DNA from: Pseudoduganella plicata
GTDB lineage: Bacteria; Pseudomonadota; Gammaproteobacteria; Burkholderiales; Burkholderiaceae_D
Assembly (NCBI RefSeq): GCF_004421005.1
Contig: NZ_CP038026.1
Coordinates: forward strand, 1,550,001-1,614,000
Direction: 5' to 3'
DNA: 64,000 nt
Positions 27,838 to 37,611 of this stretch are shown here, piece by piece. The translations under genes were made by a program, and so were the position numbers. The notes below the pieces were generated by a model that did not search any database, was not told the origin of the DNA, and was given only the letters and a program-made list of their open reading frames with translations. How positions within the stretch are numbered: position 1 is the stretch's first letter; the number at the start of each line of letters is the position of its first letter.

Positions 27838-29250
27838 ATGACCTCCGACTCCTTTGCCAGCCTGCCCCTGACCGACTCCTTCCTCGCGAACCTCGATTCG
27901 CTGGGCTATAAGACCATGACCCCGATCCAGGCACAGAGCCTGCCGTCAGTGCTGGAAGGGCGCGACCTGATTGCCCAGGCCAAGACGGGCAGCGGCAAGA
28001 CGGCGGCCTTCGGCATCGGCCTGCTGCACAAGATCAACCCGGCGTGGTTCGCCACCCAGGCACTGGTGCTGTGCCCGACGCGCGAGCTGGCCGACCAGGT
28101 GGCCAACGAGCTGCGGCGCCTGGCGCGCAGCGTCGGCAACGTCAAGATCCTCGTGCTGACAGGCGGCGCGCCGATGCGCCCGCAGATCGCGTCGCTCGAA
28201 CACGGCGCACACGTCGTCGTCGGCACGCCGGGCCGCATCCGCGACCATATCGGCCGCAAGACGATCGACCTGTCGACCGTGCAGACGCTGGTGCTGGACG
28301 AAGCGGACCGCATGACGGACATGGGCTTCTACGACGAGATCGCAGGCATCGTCAGCGCCTGCCCGAAACGGCGCCAGACGTTGCTGTTCTCGGCCACCTA
28401 CCCCGACGACATCCGCGTGGCGACGGAAGCTTTCCTGGCCGACCCGGTCGAGGTGACCGTCGAGGCGCAGCATGACAGCGGCAAGATCGTGCAGCGCTTC
28501 TACGAGATCGGCTTCGACGAGCGCGACGCCGCTGTCGGCAAGCTGCTGAAGCACTACCAGCCCGCATCGGCCATCGTGTTCTGCAACACGAAAGTGCACT
28601 GCCGCGAACTGGTGGACGAACTGCGCGCGCAAGGCTTCTCGGCGCTGGCCCTGTACGGCGAACTGGAACAGCGCGAGCGCGACGAGATTCTCGTGCTGTT
28701 CGCCAACCGCAGCTGCTCGATCCTCATCGCCACCGACGTGGCCGCCCGCGGGCTGGATATCCAGAACCTGGAAGCGGTCATCAATGCGGACGTGTCGAAG
28801 GACACGGAAGTGCACATCCACCGCATCGGCCGCACCGGCCGCGGCGACGAGAAGGGCCTGTCGCTGACGCTGTGCGCGCCGAACGAGAAGAAATGGGTCA
28901 AGCTGATCGAGGAGTACCAGGGTGCCCCCGTCGAGTGGTATTCGATCAAGGACCTGTCGGTCGACGAATACGCCCAGGGCGACGCGGCGCCGATGATGAC
29001 CTTGTGCATCTCGGGCGGCAAGAAGGACAAGCTGCGTCCGGGCGACGTGCTGGGCGCGCTGACGGGCGACGCGGGCCTGTCCAAGGAACAGGTGGGCAAG
29101 ATCAACGTGACCGAATTCCAGACCTACGTGGCCATCGACCGGCGCGTGGCCTACGATGCGTTCGCAAAGCTGAATGCCGCCAGCCGCCAGGGCGGCGACT
29201 TCGGCAGCTTCAAGGGCCGCAACTTCAAGATGCGGTTCATCGAGGTCTGA
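27838..29250 (+). CDS. dbpA: ATP-dependent RNA helicase DbpA
   Basis: DbpA is a DEAD-box helicase that acts in 50S ribosome assembly and is recruited by hairpin 92 of 23S rRNA. The 470-aa protein has the Q motif (GYKTMTPIQAQSLP), Walker A AKTGSGKTAAF, VLDEADRMTDMGF (DEAD), LFSATYP (SAT), ATDVAARGLDI and HRIGRTGRG (motif VI). The C-terminal 75 residues (MMTLCISGGKKDKLRPGDVLGALTG through GRNFKMRFIEV) form the DbpA RNA-binding domain that separates it from other DEAD helicases. The start ATG 27838 matches the family. Confidence 0.96.
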   Translation: MTSDSFASLPLTDSFLANLDSLGYKTMTPIQAQSLPSVLEGRDLIAQAKTGSGKTAAFGIGLLHKINPAWFATQALVLCPTRELADQVANELRRLARSVGNVKILVLTGGAPMRPQIASLEHGAHVVVGTPGRIRDHIGRKTIDLSTVQTLVLDEADRMTDMGFYDEIAGIVSACPKRRQTLLFSATYPDDIRVATEAFLADPVEVTVEAQHDSGKIVQRFYEIGFDERDAAVGKLLKHYQPASAIVFCNTKVHCRELVDELRAQGFSALALYGELEQRERDEILVLFANRSCSILIATDVAARGLDIQNLEAVINADVSKDTEVHIHRIGRTGRGDEKGLSLTLCAPNEKKWVKLIEEYQGAPVEWYSIKDLSVDEYAQGDAAPMMTLCISGGKKDKLRPGDVLGALTGDAGLSKEQVGKINVTEFQTYVAIDRRVAYDAFAKLNAASRQGGDFGSFKGRNFKMRFIEV

Positions 29251-29304
29251 TGGACTGATGGGCGCCTGCGCTGCCGGGAACTGGCTTGCCGGATCCGGTG
29301 GCGG

Positions 29305-30900
29305 CTAACCGCGCGCCGTCACATTGACCGTGGCCGGAAACGTCGGCGCCCGCCGCAGCAGCGTCGCCTGCTCGTACGCATACGCCATCCCGATCAGCGC
29401 CGCATCGCTGTAGGCGGCGCCGACAAACGACAGGCCCACGGGCAGCCCGCGTACCTGGCCTGCCGGCACGGTGACGTGCGGGTAGCCCGCCACGGCGGCC
29501 GGCGACGAGAAACTGCCGCCGTAATGGTCGCCGTTGACGAAGTCCGTCAGCCACGCCGGTCCGCCGGTCGGCGCCACCAGCGCATCGAGCCGGTACTCGC
29601 GCATCACCTTATCGATTCCCTCCTCGCGCGCGTAGCGGCGGCACGTCGCCAGCGCCTCCAGGTATTGCTTGCTGTCCAGGCCACCCTTGCTTTCGGCATT
29701 TTCCAGGTGCTGCTGGCCGAACCAGCGCAGCTCGCGGTCGGCGTGCTTGCGGTTGAACGCGATCACGTCGGCCATCGTGGCGATGCGCGCGCCGGGCGCA
29801 TACCGGCGCAGGTAATCCGCCAGCCCTGGCTTAAATTCGTACAGCAGCACCTGCGTTTCCAGGTTGCCGTATTTGTCCGTGTTCGGCACCTGCACGTCCA
29901 CCAACTCGGCGCCCTGCGCCTTCAGCACGGCCAGCGCCGCCTCGATACGGGCATCGACGTCGTCATTGAGACCGAAGAAATTGCGGGCGATGCCGAGGCG
30001 CTTGCCGCGCAGGGCGTCGCGCTGCAGCGCCCTGGTGTAATCGGTGGCCCTGCCCGCCGCGTCGCGCGTGGCGTCATCGTCCGGATCGGTGCCGGCGAGC
30101 GCGTTCAGCAGCAGCGCCGCGTCCGCCACCGTGCGCGTCATCGGGCCGGCCGTATCCTGCGACGCGGCGATGGGAATGATGCCGCTGCGGCTGACGAGGC
30201 CCAGCGTCGGCTTGATGCCAACCAGCCCGCAGATCGACGCGGGCGAGACGATCGATCCGTCCGTCTCCGTGCCGACTGCCAGCGTGGCCAGACCCGCGGC
30301 GATCGCCGCCGCCGAACCCGAGCTGGACCCGCTGCAGTTGCGGTCGAGCGCGTACGGATTGCGCGTCAGGCCACCGCGGGCGCTCCAGCCGCTGACGGAT
30401 TGCGTCGAGCGCATATTGGCCCATTCGCTGAGATTGGTCTTGCCCAGGATAACGGCACCGGCGGCACGCAGCCGCGCCGTCACGTGCGCATCGCGGGCGG
30501 CGCGCACGCCGTCCAGCGCCAGCGATCCGGCCGTTGTGCTCATGCGGTCCGCCGTCGCGATATTGTCTTTCAACAGGACGGGTATGCCGTGCAGCGGCCC
30601 GCGCACCTTGCGTGCCTGCCGCTCCCTGTCCATGTCCCGCGCGATCTGCAGCGCTTGCGGGTTGAGCTCGATAATGGCATTGATGCGGGGCCCGGCCTTG
30701 TCGATCCGCGCGATGCGGGCCAGGTATCGGGAGGCCAGCGCGTGCGCCGTCAGCCTGTTGGCGGCCATCATCGCCTGCTGCTGCAGCACGCCGGCATCGA
30801 GGATACCTGCCGGCCCGGACGCGGCTGCGCCATGCGCCCCCGGCAGCGCTGCGGTGCCACTGATTGCCAGTCCCAACTGTACAAACCGCCTGCGCTCCAT
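29305..30900 (-). CDS. Amidase with Tat signal (amidase signature family)
   Basis: This 531-aa protein begins at ATG 30900 (MERRRFVQLGLAISGTAALPGAHGA), a Tat signal, with GGAGG six bases upstream. The amidase-signature triad is present: Lys in VLLKDNIAT (about residue 108), and the cis-Ser and Ser in DRNCSGSSSGSAAAIAAGL (about residues 180-200). Such enzymes hydrolyse carboxamides, peptide amides or related bonds; an exported enzyme of this type probably cleaves external amides or peptides. The C-terminal motif PAGQVRGLPVGLSFVG is typical. It is monocistronic and convergent with dbpA. A short perfect palindrome with an AGGTT/AACCT core near 31000 may be an operator. Confidence 0.9.
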   Translation of the reverse strand: MERRRFVQLGLAISGTAALPGAHGAAASGPAGILDAGVLQQQAMMAANRLTAHALASRYLARIARIDKAGPRINAIIELNPQALQIARDMDRERQARKVRGPLHGIPVLLKDNIATADRMSTTAGSLALDGVRAARDAHVTARLRAAGAVILGKTNLSEWANMRSTQSVSGWSARGGLTRNPYALDRNCSGSSSGSAAAIAAGLATLAVGTETDGSIVSPASICGLVGIKPTLGLVSRSGIIPIAASQDTAGPMTRTVADAALLLNALAGTDPDDDATRDAAGRATDYTRALQRDALRGKRLGIARNFFGLNDDVDARIEAALAVLKAQGAELVDVQVPNTDKYGNLETQVLLYEFKPGLADYLRRYAPGARIATMADVIAFNRKHADRELRWFGQQHLENAESKGGLDSKQYLEALATCRRYAREEGIDKVMREYRLDALVAPTGGPAWLTDFVNGDHYGGSFSSPAAVAGYPHVTVPAGQVRGLPVGLSFVGAAYSDAALIGMAYAYEQATLLRRAPTFPATVNVTARG

Positions 30901-31065
30901 CCTCTTCCTCCATTGTCGGGAATCGGACAAGGATAGCAGTGGCTGCGTCGCTGTTGGGGAATCGTTTGTACGGAGGGGTCTGCCTTTACTGCGGCATGCA
31001 AGGTTTATAACCTGCCACCTCCACCCGCCCGGGCGGCGCGCGGGCTGTTCACGAAAAAAAACCTC

Positions 31066-31098
31066 AAAAAAAAACGCTGCCCAAGGCAGCGTTTTTTC
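31066..31098 (-). terminator. Terminator of efp
   Basis: The 9-bp stem AACGCTGCC, loop CAA, GGCAGCGTT has an A-run on one side and a T-run on the other, so it can work in both directions. It lies 15 bases past the efp stop codon. Confidence 0.92.
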
Positions 31099-31112
31099 AG
31101 CAAGAGCGGATC

Positions 31113-31688
31113 TTAGTTACGGATCACGCGCTTGTATTCGTTGGTACGGGTGTCGATCTCGATCATGTCGTCCTGGCTGACGAACAGCGGCACCTGCACG
31201 GTGTGCTGCTTCGATTCGATCGCGTTCTCGATGCGCGCTTCTTTCAGCACGTTACCGGAGGTGTTGCCCTTGACGGCTGGCTCCGAGTACACGATCTGAC
31301 GGGTGATCGTCGTCGGCAGTTCGACCGAGATTGCCTTGCCGTCATAGAAGACGGCTTCGCATTCCATGCCGTCTTTCAGGTAGTTCAGCGCATCGCCCAG
31401 GTTTTCTTCTTCGATTTCGTACTGGTTGTATTCTTCGTCCATGAAGACGTACAGCGGATCGGCGAAGTACGAGTAGGTCACCGGCTTCTTGTCCAGAACC
31501 ACCACGTCGAACTTGTCGTCGCCGCGGAAGACGTTCTCCAGCGGTGCGTTCGTCAGAAGATTCTTCATCTTCCACTTGTAGGTGAAGCCCGTGCGGCTCG
31601 AACCGTTGACGTCGGAACGCAGCACGATGAATGGCTTGGCGTCAACCATGATGATGTTGCCAACACGAATTTCTTTTGCGGGTTTCAT
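31113..31688 (-). CDS. efp: Translation elongation factor P
   Basis: EF-P binds between the P and E sites of stalled ribosomes and speeds formation of Pro-Pro bonds. The 191-aa protein has the three beta-barrel domains of the family, with [22 protein letters not shown] in domain I and a C-terminal [16 protein letters not shown]. The loop SSRTGF places arginine at position 32, the residue rhamnosylated by EarP, instead of the lysine beta-lysylated by EpmA. The earP gene lies just upstream on the same strand (67-base gap), supporting this reading. A terminator follows. Confidence 0.97.
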   Translation of the reverse strand: MKPAKEIRVGNIIMVDAKPFIVLRSDVNGSSRTGFTYKWKMKNLLTNAPLENVFRGDDKFDVVVLDKKPVTYSYFADPLYVFMDEEYNQYEIEEENLGDALNYLKDGMECEAVFYDGKAISVELPTTITRQIVYSEPAVKGNTSGNVLKEARIENAIESKQHTVQVPLFVSQDDMIEIDTRTNEYKRVIRN

Positions 31689-31755
31689 AGGAGAGTGTCT
31701 ACACTAAAAATGGGTTGCAGTAACCGCCCATCATAACATGTTCTATTGGCCGCGC

Positions 31756-32910
31756 CTACCGCAGCGACCGCGCGAAGTCGAGCAGACTGGCGGCAAGGTC
31801 GCCGTTTTCCAACATGCGCTTCTCCCAATGGACAGCACGGCGTGCCAATAACGCCATATCGCCCTGTAATGCCATCCAACATTCGGCGAGGCTGGCGTTT
31901 TCGTTATTATCTGGCGCGCCATTCCAGCGCAGCGAGAAATCGGCCAGGCTGCCGATATCGGGACAATAACGGCCCAGAAATGCCCGCAGTTTTTTATGGT
32001 GCAGGTTTTCGTCCTGCGGATAGATATGCCAGACGAACGGTTTATGCGCCCACTGCGCGCGCACGAAGGAATCCTCGCCGCGCACGAAGTTGATATCGCA
32101 GGACCACAGCAGGCGGTCATAATCGGGCTGCGGCACGAACGGCAACACGCGCACCGTCAGCGCACCCCGGGTGGCGGCGCTGCCGGCGGCGCCGGGACCG
32201 CCAAGAAACGCCTCGACCGCCTTCGCCGCCACGCCTTCGGGCACGAGGCACGCAACCTGCGCCGCGCCGTCACGCCATGCATCGAACAGCGCGGAAACGG
32301 GCGCATGCTGGTAGCAGAACAGCGACACCTTCAACGCCGCCTGCTCGGCCGGCGTTACGCCCAGGCCGGAGAGAAACGCGGCGGACGCGTCCCTGTCGAA
32401 CGCGCGGCGCCGTTCAGGCAGGTCGCCCTCACGCAACAGCCCTCCCGTATTCTCCGTAAAGCCGGGAAAATAAAAGTGCTTCGTCAGCGGCAGCCGCGGA
32501 TGCATCGACGGCAACCGGTGGCAGCCTTCGACCCACTCTTCCGCCGTCAACCCTTCCAGATTGAGCCAGACCGGCTTCGGATCGCACCCTGCCATGGCGT
32601 CAATATAGCCAGGCGGAATATCCACGGCAAAGAACTCGATGACGATATCGGCCACGTCGGCCGGCGTGAACACGCCTTCCTGGCCGGCCCAGTGGCGCAC
32701 GAACACGCCTTCGACCTGCTGGGACGGTGCCGCGGTATCGAGCTGCGGACAGATGCGCTGGAAGCTGTGCAGGTCGTCGACCCACAAGGTGACCACGACC
32801 CCGTGTTCGCGCGCCAGCTGGCGCGACAGGCGCCAGCAGATGCCGATATCGCCGAAGTTGTCGACAACCTTGCAGAAGATGGCAAGGCGGGGAGGAGATG
32901 GCAATGGCAT
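31756..32910 (-). CDS. earP: EF-P arginine rhamnosyltransferase EarP
   Basis: EarP transfers rhamnose from dTDP-L-rhamnose to Arg32 of EF-P. The 384-aa protein starts at ATG 32910. The N-terminal catalytic loop CKVVDNFGDIGICWRLSRQLA supplies Asp17 and Asp21, matching the essential aspartates (D13/D17 in characterised EarP). The sugar-nucleotide site carries INFVRGEDSFVRAQWAHKPFVWHIYPQDENLH with the conserved Glu. Two Rossmann-like halves give the GT-B fold. It lies upstream of efp in the same direction, and a terminator and tRNA-Glu lie upstream of it. The dTDP-rhamnose pathway is not in the window. Confidence 0.96.
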   Translation of the reverse strand: MPLPSPPRLAIFCKVVDNFGDIGICWRLSRQLAREHGVVVTLWVDDLHSFQRICPQLDTAAPSQQVEGVFVRHWAGQEGVFTPADVADIVIEFFAVDIPPGYIDAMAGCDPKPVWLNLEGLTAEEWVEGCHRLPSMHPRLPLTKHFYFPGFTENTGGLLREGDLPERRRAFDRDASAAFLSGLGVTPAEQAALKVSLFCYQHAPVSALFDAWRDGAAQVACLVPEGVAAKAVEAFLGGPGAAGSAATRGALTVRVLPFVPQPDYDRLLWSCDINFVRGEDSFVRAQWAHKPFVWHIYPQDENLHHKKLRAFLGRYCPDIGSLADFSLRWNGAPDNNENASLAECWMALQGDMALLARRAVHWEKRMLENGDLAASLLDFARSLR

Positions 32911-32936
32911 GGGCTGGAAAGGTGTGGCTGAAATAC

Positions 32937-32966
32937 AAAAAAGCCGCGCTGGAACCCAGGCGGCTT
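32937..32966 (-). terminator. Terminator of the tRNA-Glu pair
   Basis: On the minus strand AGCCGCCTGG, loop GTT, then CCAGCGCGGCT (one bulge) is followed by TTTTTT. It lies 14 bases past the last tRNA-Glu and before earP. Confidence 0.85.
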
Positions 32967-32979
32967 GCTTGATAATCTG

Positions 32980-33055
32980 TGGCGTCCCCACGGGGATTCG
33001 AACCCCGGTACTCACCGTGAAAGGGTGATGTCCTAGGCCTCTAGACGATGGGGAC
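32980..33055 (-). tRNA. tRNA-Glu (TTC), copy 1
   Basis: This is a 76-nt cloverleaf with encoded CCA; the anticodon loop CTTTCAC carries TTC. It is identical to the other four Glu copies in the cluster, and is the last gene of the distal transcription unit. Confidence 0.98.
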
Positions 33056-33129
33056 CCTGGACTCTTCTACTGACTGCGTTGCCCCCGCTGCATGGGCTCG
33101 AAACACTTCAAGCACTGCGGTGGCAAACC

Positions 33130-33205
33130 TGGCGTCCCCACGGGGATTCGAACCCCGGTACTCACCGTGAAAGGGTGATGTCCTAGGCCTCTAGACGATG
33201 GGGAC
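33130..33205 (-). tRNA. tRNA-Glu (TTC), copy 2
   Basis: The 76-nt sequence is identical to copy 1. It is the first gene of the distal unit, 12-19 bases after its own TATAAT promoter. Confidence 0.98.
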
Positions 33206-33224
33206 GTCGTAAAAGCGTGCGCGA

Positions 33225-33254
33225 ATTATAGCACCGCGCCTCCCGCCGTTGCAA
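33225..33254 (-). promoter_or_regulatory. Promoter of the distal tRNA-Glu pair
   Basis: On the minus strand TTGCAA (33249-33254), 18 bases, TATAAT (33225-33230). A GC-rich stretch between TATAAT and the tRNA (GCGCACGC) resembles a discriminator of growth-rate-controlled promoters. Confidence 0.75.
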
Positions 33255-33625
33255 GGGCGAAACGTGTGCCGCTCTGCAATACGTCTTGCGCCGCGGTTGC
33301 CTGGGCAAGGCCGCGCCCCCCCCTGCTGGCTTAAGGAATTACCGCGTGCGGTCGGCGAAAACGTAATCGGATTCCAGCCGCGGCGTGCGCCACGGGCCGT
33401 GCCCATGGCCGTGGCGAAAATCAGTTCGAGCAGCATCGGGATGCCGCCGCCGGTGTGCACCACCGCTTGCGCACCGCCGGTGCGCCGCCGACATGCGTGA
33501 CATGGTCCGCATGCGATTCATCCTGGAGTACTGCTCGCAATCCGCGACGTACCAGCCGTGAATCGATCGAAGGCGAAGGAATTTGTTCCATTGCGGCGGC
33601 AAGACAATGCGCCGGATGCGGACAA
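33255..33625. other. Gene-free gap inside the tRNA cluster
   Basis: About 370 bases lie between the terminator of the proximal tRNA operon and the promoter of the distal pair. Open frames here have no ribosome binding site and a low-quality composition. I see nothing else assignable. Confidence 0.4.
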
Positions 33626-33650
33626 CAAAAAAGCCGCTCATGGGCGGCTT
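33626..33650 (-). terminator. Terminator of the proximal Ala/Glu tRNA operon
   Basis: On the minus strand AAGCCGC, loop CCATGA, GCGGCTT is followed by a T-run. It lies 50 bases past tRNA-Glu copy 3. Confidence 0.8.
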
Positions 33651-33699
33651 CGTCATCGACTGCTTGCTGCTGCTTTTTCTCTGCCGGCGCATCGCGCCC

Positions 33700-33775
33700 T
33701 GGCGTCCCCACGGGGATTCGAACCCCGGTACTCACCGTGAAAGGGTGATGTCCTAGGCCTCTAGACGATGGGGAC
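33700..33775 (-). tRNA. tRNA-Glu (TTC), copy 3
   Basis: A 76-nt cloverleaf identical to copy 1; the third Glu of the alternating Ala-Glu series and the last gene before the operon terminator. Confidence 0.98.
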
Positions 33776-33820
33776 CTTGGAACTTCGCTTACTTCAGACT
33801 TTACTGCCCTGTCCGCACTA

Positions 33821-33896
<76 letters not shown>

Positions 33897-33928
33897 TCTG
33901 GTGCAGACCTTTACAACCTTGCCAAACC

Positions 33929-34004
33929 TGGCGTCCCCACGGGGATTCGAACCCCGGTACTCACCGTGAAAGGGTGATGTCCTAGGCCTCTAGACGATGG
34001 GGAC
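33929..34004 (-). tRNA. tRNA-Glu (TTC), copy 4
   Basis: A 76-nt cloverleaf identical to copy 1, lying 32 bases from the following Ala gene. Confidence 0.98.
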
Positions 34005-34035
34005 CTGGAACTACCGCACAACCTGTCTGCACCGA

Positions 34036-34111
<76 letters not shown>

Positions 34112-34126
34112 GCTGGCACAGACAAA

Positions 34127-34152
34127 ATAAAAGCCGCTCATCGCGACTTTTG
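34127..34152 (-). terminator. Weak terminator-like hairpin inside the tRNA operon
   Basis: On the minus strand AAGTCGC, loop GATGA, GCGGCTT is followed by TTATTTT. It shares the GCGGCTTTT arm with the terminator at 33626-33650, as expected after duplication of an Ala-Glu unit. It may cause partial termination after Glu copy 5. Confidence 0.5.
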
Positions 34153-34224
34153 TTACCACTTGCTGCCTGGCTAGGACAGCGAGCTACAACAAAACATCAC
34201 TTGCTACTTCTACTGCCAAACTCT

Positions 34225-34300
34225 TGGCGTCCCCACGGGGATTCGAACCCCGGTACTCACCGTGAAAGGGTGATGTCCTAGGCCTCTAGACGATGGGGAC
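34225..34300 (-). tRNA. tRNA-Glu (TTC), copy 5
   Basis: A 76-nt cloverleaf identical to copy 1; the first Glu gene of the proximal operon. Confidence 0.98.
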
Positions 34301-34334
34301 CCTGGAACTACCGTACTGCTTTTCTTCGCCAAAC

Positions 34335-34410
<76 letters not shown>

Positions 34411-34427
34411 GTTTGCGAAGAGACAGA

Positions 34428-34455
34428 AGTATAGCAGCCGTTACGGAAAACGCAA
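34428..34455 (-). promoter_or_regulatory. Promoter of the proximal Ala/Glu tRNA operon
   Basis: On the minus strand TTGCGT (34450-34455), 16 bases, TATACT (34428-34433). The first tRNA begins 18 bases after the -10 box. It lies just after gltX, so read-through from gltX is also possible. Confidence 0.65.
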
Positions 34456-34484
34456 ATACCCGTTTGAAATATTTTCCTCCGGAT

Positions 34485-35894
34485 TTACAGATATTTCGCC
34501 AGGCGTGCGGCCACCGTGTCGCGGCCGAACAGCTGCAGCACCGCGTCGATGGCAGGTGTCTGCAACTGGCCCGTCACGATCAGGCGCAGCGGCATGGCGA
34601 TCTGCGGCATTTTGAGGCCGTTGGCGGCCAGGACTTCCTTGATCATCGCGGCGATGGCTTCCTTGGTCCACTCGACCGTCGCGATGCGCTCGGCGAACTG
34701 CGCCAGCGCCGGCTTGACGGCATCCGTGAAGTGCTGCGTCATCAGCGCCGCATCCGGCTGCGGCTGGCGATAGAACAGCATTGCTGCATCGGCCAGTTCG
34801 TTGACGGTGTTGGCGCGCTCCTTGAACAGCGCCAGCACGGTGGACAACTCGGGCGCGCCGTCGAACTGTGCCCCCGCTTCCAGCATGCGCGGCTTCGCCA
34901 GGCCGGCCAGGCGGGCGTTGTCGGCCTGCTTGATCCAGTGGTTGTTCAGCCACGCCAGCTTCTCGTTGTTGAACTGCGCGGCCGATGCCGTCAGGTGCTC
35001 CAGGTTGAACCACTCGCAGAACTGCGCCATCGAGAACACTTCGTCGTCGCCGTGGCTCCAGCCCAGGCGCGCCAGGTAGTTCAGCATCGCCTCGGGCAGG
35101 AAGCCCTGCGCCGGGTATTCCATCACGCTGACGGCGCCATGCCGCTTCGACAGCTTCTGGCCGTCCGAGCCCAGGATCATCGGCAGGTGGCCGTATTCCG
35201 GCAGCGGTGCGCCGATGGCGCGCAGGATATTGATCTGGCGCGGCGTGTTGTTGACGTGGTCGTCGCCACGCAGCACGTGGGTGATGCGCATGTCCCAGTC
35301 ATCCACGGCGACGCAGAAGTTGTACGTCGGCGTGCCGTCAGTGCGCGCGATCACGAGATCGTCCAGCTCCTTGTTGGAGATGGTGATCGGGCCCTTGACC
35401 ACGTCGTTCCACGTGACGTCGCCATCGAGCGGATTCTTGAAGCGCACGACAGGCTTGCGGCCTTCCGGAATGGCCGGCAGCGTCTTGCCTTCTTCCGGAC
35501 GCCAGGTGCCGTCGTAGCGCGGCTTTTCGCCCGCGGCGCGGAAGCGCTCGCGCATCGCTTCCACTTCCTCCGGCGTGGAGTAGCAATGGTAGGCGGTACC
35601 GGCCGCGAGCATCTGGCCGATCACTTCGCGATAGCGGTCCATGCGCTGCATCTGGTAGAACGGACCTTCGTCATGGTCGAGGCCCAGCCACTGCATGCCG
35701 TCGATGATGGCCTGCACGGCTTCCGGCGTCGAGCGTTCCACGTCGGTATCCTCGATGCGCAGCACGAACGTGCCGCCGAAGTGGCGTGCGTAGGCCCAGG
35801 AATACAGCGCCGTACGGGCGCCGCCCAGGTGGAGGAAGCCGGTCGGGCTGGGGGCGAACCGGGTGCGGACGGGAGTGGCTGGTGCAGTGGTCAT
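34485..35894 (-). CDS. gltX: Glutamyl-tRNA synthetase
   Basis: GltX attaches glutamate to tRNA-Glu (class Ib aminoacyl-tRNA synthetase, cytosol). The 469-aa protein has the HIGH-type motif in [19 protein letters not shown] (residues 11-29), the KMSKS-type motif as KLSKRHG near residue 245, and the C-terminal anticodon-binding cage. Start ATG 35894 ([16 protein letters not shown]) fits the family. The tRNA-Ala/Glu cluster begins 75 bases downstream on the same strand, so enzyme and substrate tRNA are encoded together. It is divergent from the serine hydrolase gene. It is discriminating-type in length and motifs, but that needs testing. Confidence 0.97.
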   Translation of the reverse strand: MTTAPATPVRTRFAPSPTGFLHLGGARTALYSWAYARHFGGTFVLRIEDTDVERSTPEAVQAIIDGMQWLGLDHDEGPFYQMQRMDRYREVIGQMLAAGTAYHCYSTPEEVEAMRERFRAAGEKPRYDGTWRPEEGKTLPAIPEGRKPVVRFKNPLDGDVTWNDVVKGPITISNKELDDLVIARTDGTPTYNFCVAVDDWDMRITHVLRGDDHVNNTPRQINILRAIGAPLPEYGHLPMILGSDGQKLSKRHGAVSVMEYPAQGFLPEAMLNYLARLGWSHGDDEVFSMAQFCEWFNLEHLTASAAQFNNEKLAWLNNHWIKQADNARLAGLAKPRMLEAGAQFDGAPELSTVLALFKERANTVNELADAAMLFYRQPQPDAALMTQHFTDAVKPALAQFAERIATVEWTKEAIAAMIKEVLAANGLKMPQIAMPLRLIVTGQLQTPAIDAVLQLFGRDTVAARLAKYL

Positions 35895-35979
35895 CTCGGT
35901 ATGAAGCGATAGGTATAAAGGGCTTATTTTACCCGCAACTGGCTTATACTCGAATCGACAACAATAAAGGAGCCACGCC

Positions 35980-37434
35980 TTGTCCAACCGCCCTGCCCTG
36001 CCTCTTGCCCTCCCCCTCGCCCTCCCGCTGCTGTTCTGCGCACTGCCCGCCTTCGGCGCCGACGACCCCGCGCTGGCGGGGCGCGTCGCCGCCGTCGAAC
36101 GGGGCCTGCTGCCCGCCGTCGCCCTGGAAGGCGCGCCACCCGTGAAACGCACGCTGGCTGCCGAAATGGCGCGCCTGGGCGTGCCCGGCGTCAGTATCGC
36201 CGTCATCCACGCAGGGGAAGTCGAATGGGCGCGCGGCTATGGCGTCGCCACGCCCGGCGGCGCCCCCGTCACGCCGTCGACGCTGTTCCAGGCCGCGTCC
36301 ATCAGCAAGCCCGTGACGGCGATGGCGGCACTGAAGATGGTGGAGTCGGGCCAGCTGGCGCTCGATCGCGACATCAACGGCTACACGTCGCTGTGGAAGC
36401 TGCCGAAAGACATGGACAACTCGCCCGTCACCCTGCGTCAGCTGCTGTCGCACACGGCCGGCACCACGGTGCACGGCTTTGCCGGCTATGCGGCCGGGGC
36501 GCCCGTGCCGACACTGACGCAGCTGCTCAATGGCGCGAAGCCGGCCAACTCGCGCGGCGTGCACGTGGCGGCGCGGCCCGGCACGAAATGGCGCTATTCG
36601 GGCGGCGGCTACGAGGTGGTGGAATACGTCATGACGGAGCGGGCGAAGCTGCCGTTCCCGCAGCTGCTGCAACAGACCGTCCTCAAGCCGTTGGGCATGG
36701 CGGACAGCAGCTTCGCCCAGCCGCTGCCGGCCATGCAGCTGGCGCGCGCCGCGCTCCCGCACGACAGTACCGGCAAGCCGGTACCCGGCGGCCCGCACAC
36801 GTATCCGGAACTGGCTGCGGCGGGGTTGTGGACGACGCCCTCGGACCTGGCGAAATTCGCCATCGAAGTGAAACGTTCGGCGGCGGGCCAGTCGAACAAG
36901 GTGCTGTCGCAATCGATGACGCAGCTGATGCTCACGCCCGTGCTGGAGAACTTCGGCCTGGGCTGGCGCCTCGACGGCAATGGCCAGACGCAAAGCTTCA
37001 GCCACGGCGGCGCCAACGCCGGTTACCAGAACAAGCTGGTCGCCTATACGGAACGGGGCGACGGCGTGATTGTCATGACGAACGCGGACCGTGGCGGCGA
37101 GCTGGCGGACCAGCTGGTGCGGGCCGTGGCCGCCGAATACAACTGGCCTACGCAGCGCCCGCGCGTGCGTGCCGCCACGCAGCCCTCGCCCGCCGCGCTG
37201 GACACGCTGCCAGGCAAGTACACCATCGCGGGCCTGGGCGACTTCACCATCGCGCGCGCGGGCCAGGGCCTGACGGTGGCGCTGAAAGGCACCGCGATGG
37301 AGCCGTTGCACGCGGCGCCCGACGGCAGCTGGTTCGTGACGTCGATGGACGCTGAACTGAAGTTCGAGGGCCGCGATGGCGGCGGGCGGCTCAAGGCGGC
37401 GGGGATGGACGTGCCCTTCGCGCGGGCGAAATAG
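35980..37434 (+). CDS. Exported serine hydrolase, beta-lactamase class C/DD-peptidase fold
   Basis: This 484-aa protein starts at TTG 35980 with AAAGGAG seven bases upstream. The N-terminus ([27 protein letters not shown]) is a Sec signal peptide. The serine penicillin-recognising fold is clear: SxxK in [16 protein letters not shown] (about residue 110), the Tyr motif in [13 protein letters not shown] (about residue 208, YSG instead of YAN/YSN) and [10 protein letters not shown] (HGG, about residue 346). A C-terminal domain of about 90 residues follows ([19 protein letters not shown]). Relatives include esterases, D-aminopeptidases and LACTB-type enzymes; antibiotic hydrolysis cannot be assumed. 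It is monocistronic. Confidence 0.88.
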   Translation: MSNRPALPLALPLALPLLFCALPAFGADDPALAGRVAAVERGLLPAVALEGAPPVKRTLAAEMARLGVPGVSIAVIHAGEVEWARGYGVATPGGAPVTPSTLFQAASISKPVTAMAALKMVESGQLALDRDINGYTSLWKLPKDMDNSPVTLRQLLSHTAGTTVHGFAGYAAGAPVPTLTQLLNGAKPANSRGVHVAARPGTKWRYSGGGYEVVEYVMTERAKLPFPQLLQQTVLKPLGMADSSFAQPLPAMQLARAALPHDSTGKPVPGGPHTYPELAAAGLWTTPSDLAKFAIEVKRSAAGQSNKVLSQSMTQLMLTPVLENFGLGWRLDGNGQTQSFSHGGANAGYQNKLVAYTERGDGVIVMTNADRGGELADQLVRAVAAEYNWPTQRPRVRAATQPSPAALDTLPGKYTIAGLGDFTIARAGQGLTVALKGTAMEPLHAAPDGSWFVTSMDAELKFEGRDGGGRLKAAGMDVPFARAK

Positions 37435-37496
37435 AACGCCTCGCCATCAGGCCGGACACGATGCCCCCTGCGCAGGCTGTCGCCGGGCCGTTGTCG

Positions 37497-37595
37497 CTAT
37501 TTCACCGTGACGGTGATGCTCCTGCTGAGCCGGGCCTGCACCGCGCCGGCCAGCAGCAATGCCGCGGCAAGCGCGGAGGCCTTGACGGTCTGCAT
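37497..37595 (-). pseudogene. Signal-peptide-only open frame, probable gene remnant
   Basis: This is a 32-aa open frame: a clear Sec signal peptide (MQTVKASALAAALLLAGAVQA), then eleven residues (RLSRSITVTVK) and TAG. It begins 16 bases after the Ycf48-like gene in the same direction, as a third gene of that operon would. Nothing comparable follows, and the convergent serine hydrolase gene ends 62 bases away. I read it as the 5' stub of an exported protein gene deleted downstream; a genuine tiny periplasmic peptide is less likely. Confidence 0.4.
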
Positions 37596-37611
37596 TTTCA
37601 CCGCCAAAGGT

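Noticed and set aside
33191..33692. Two overlapping minus-strand open frames inside the tRNA gap
   Set aside because: They run into tRNA or terminator sequence and have poor composition and no Shine-Dalgarno.
35980..37434. Calling the serine hydrolase a beta-lactamase resistance gene
   Set aside because: The fold and S-x-x-K are shared by esterases and peptidases; the Y-S-G motif and extra C-terminal domain do not indicate a resistance enzyme.
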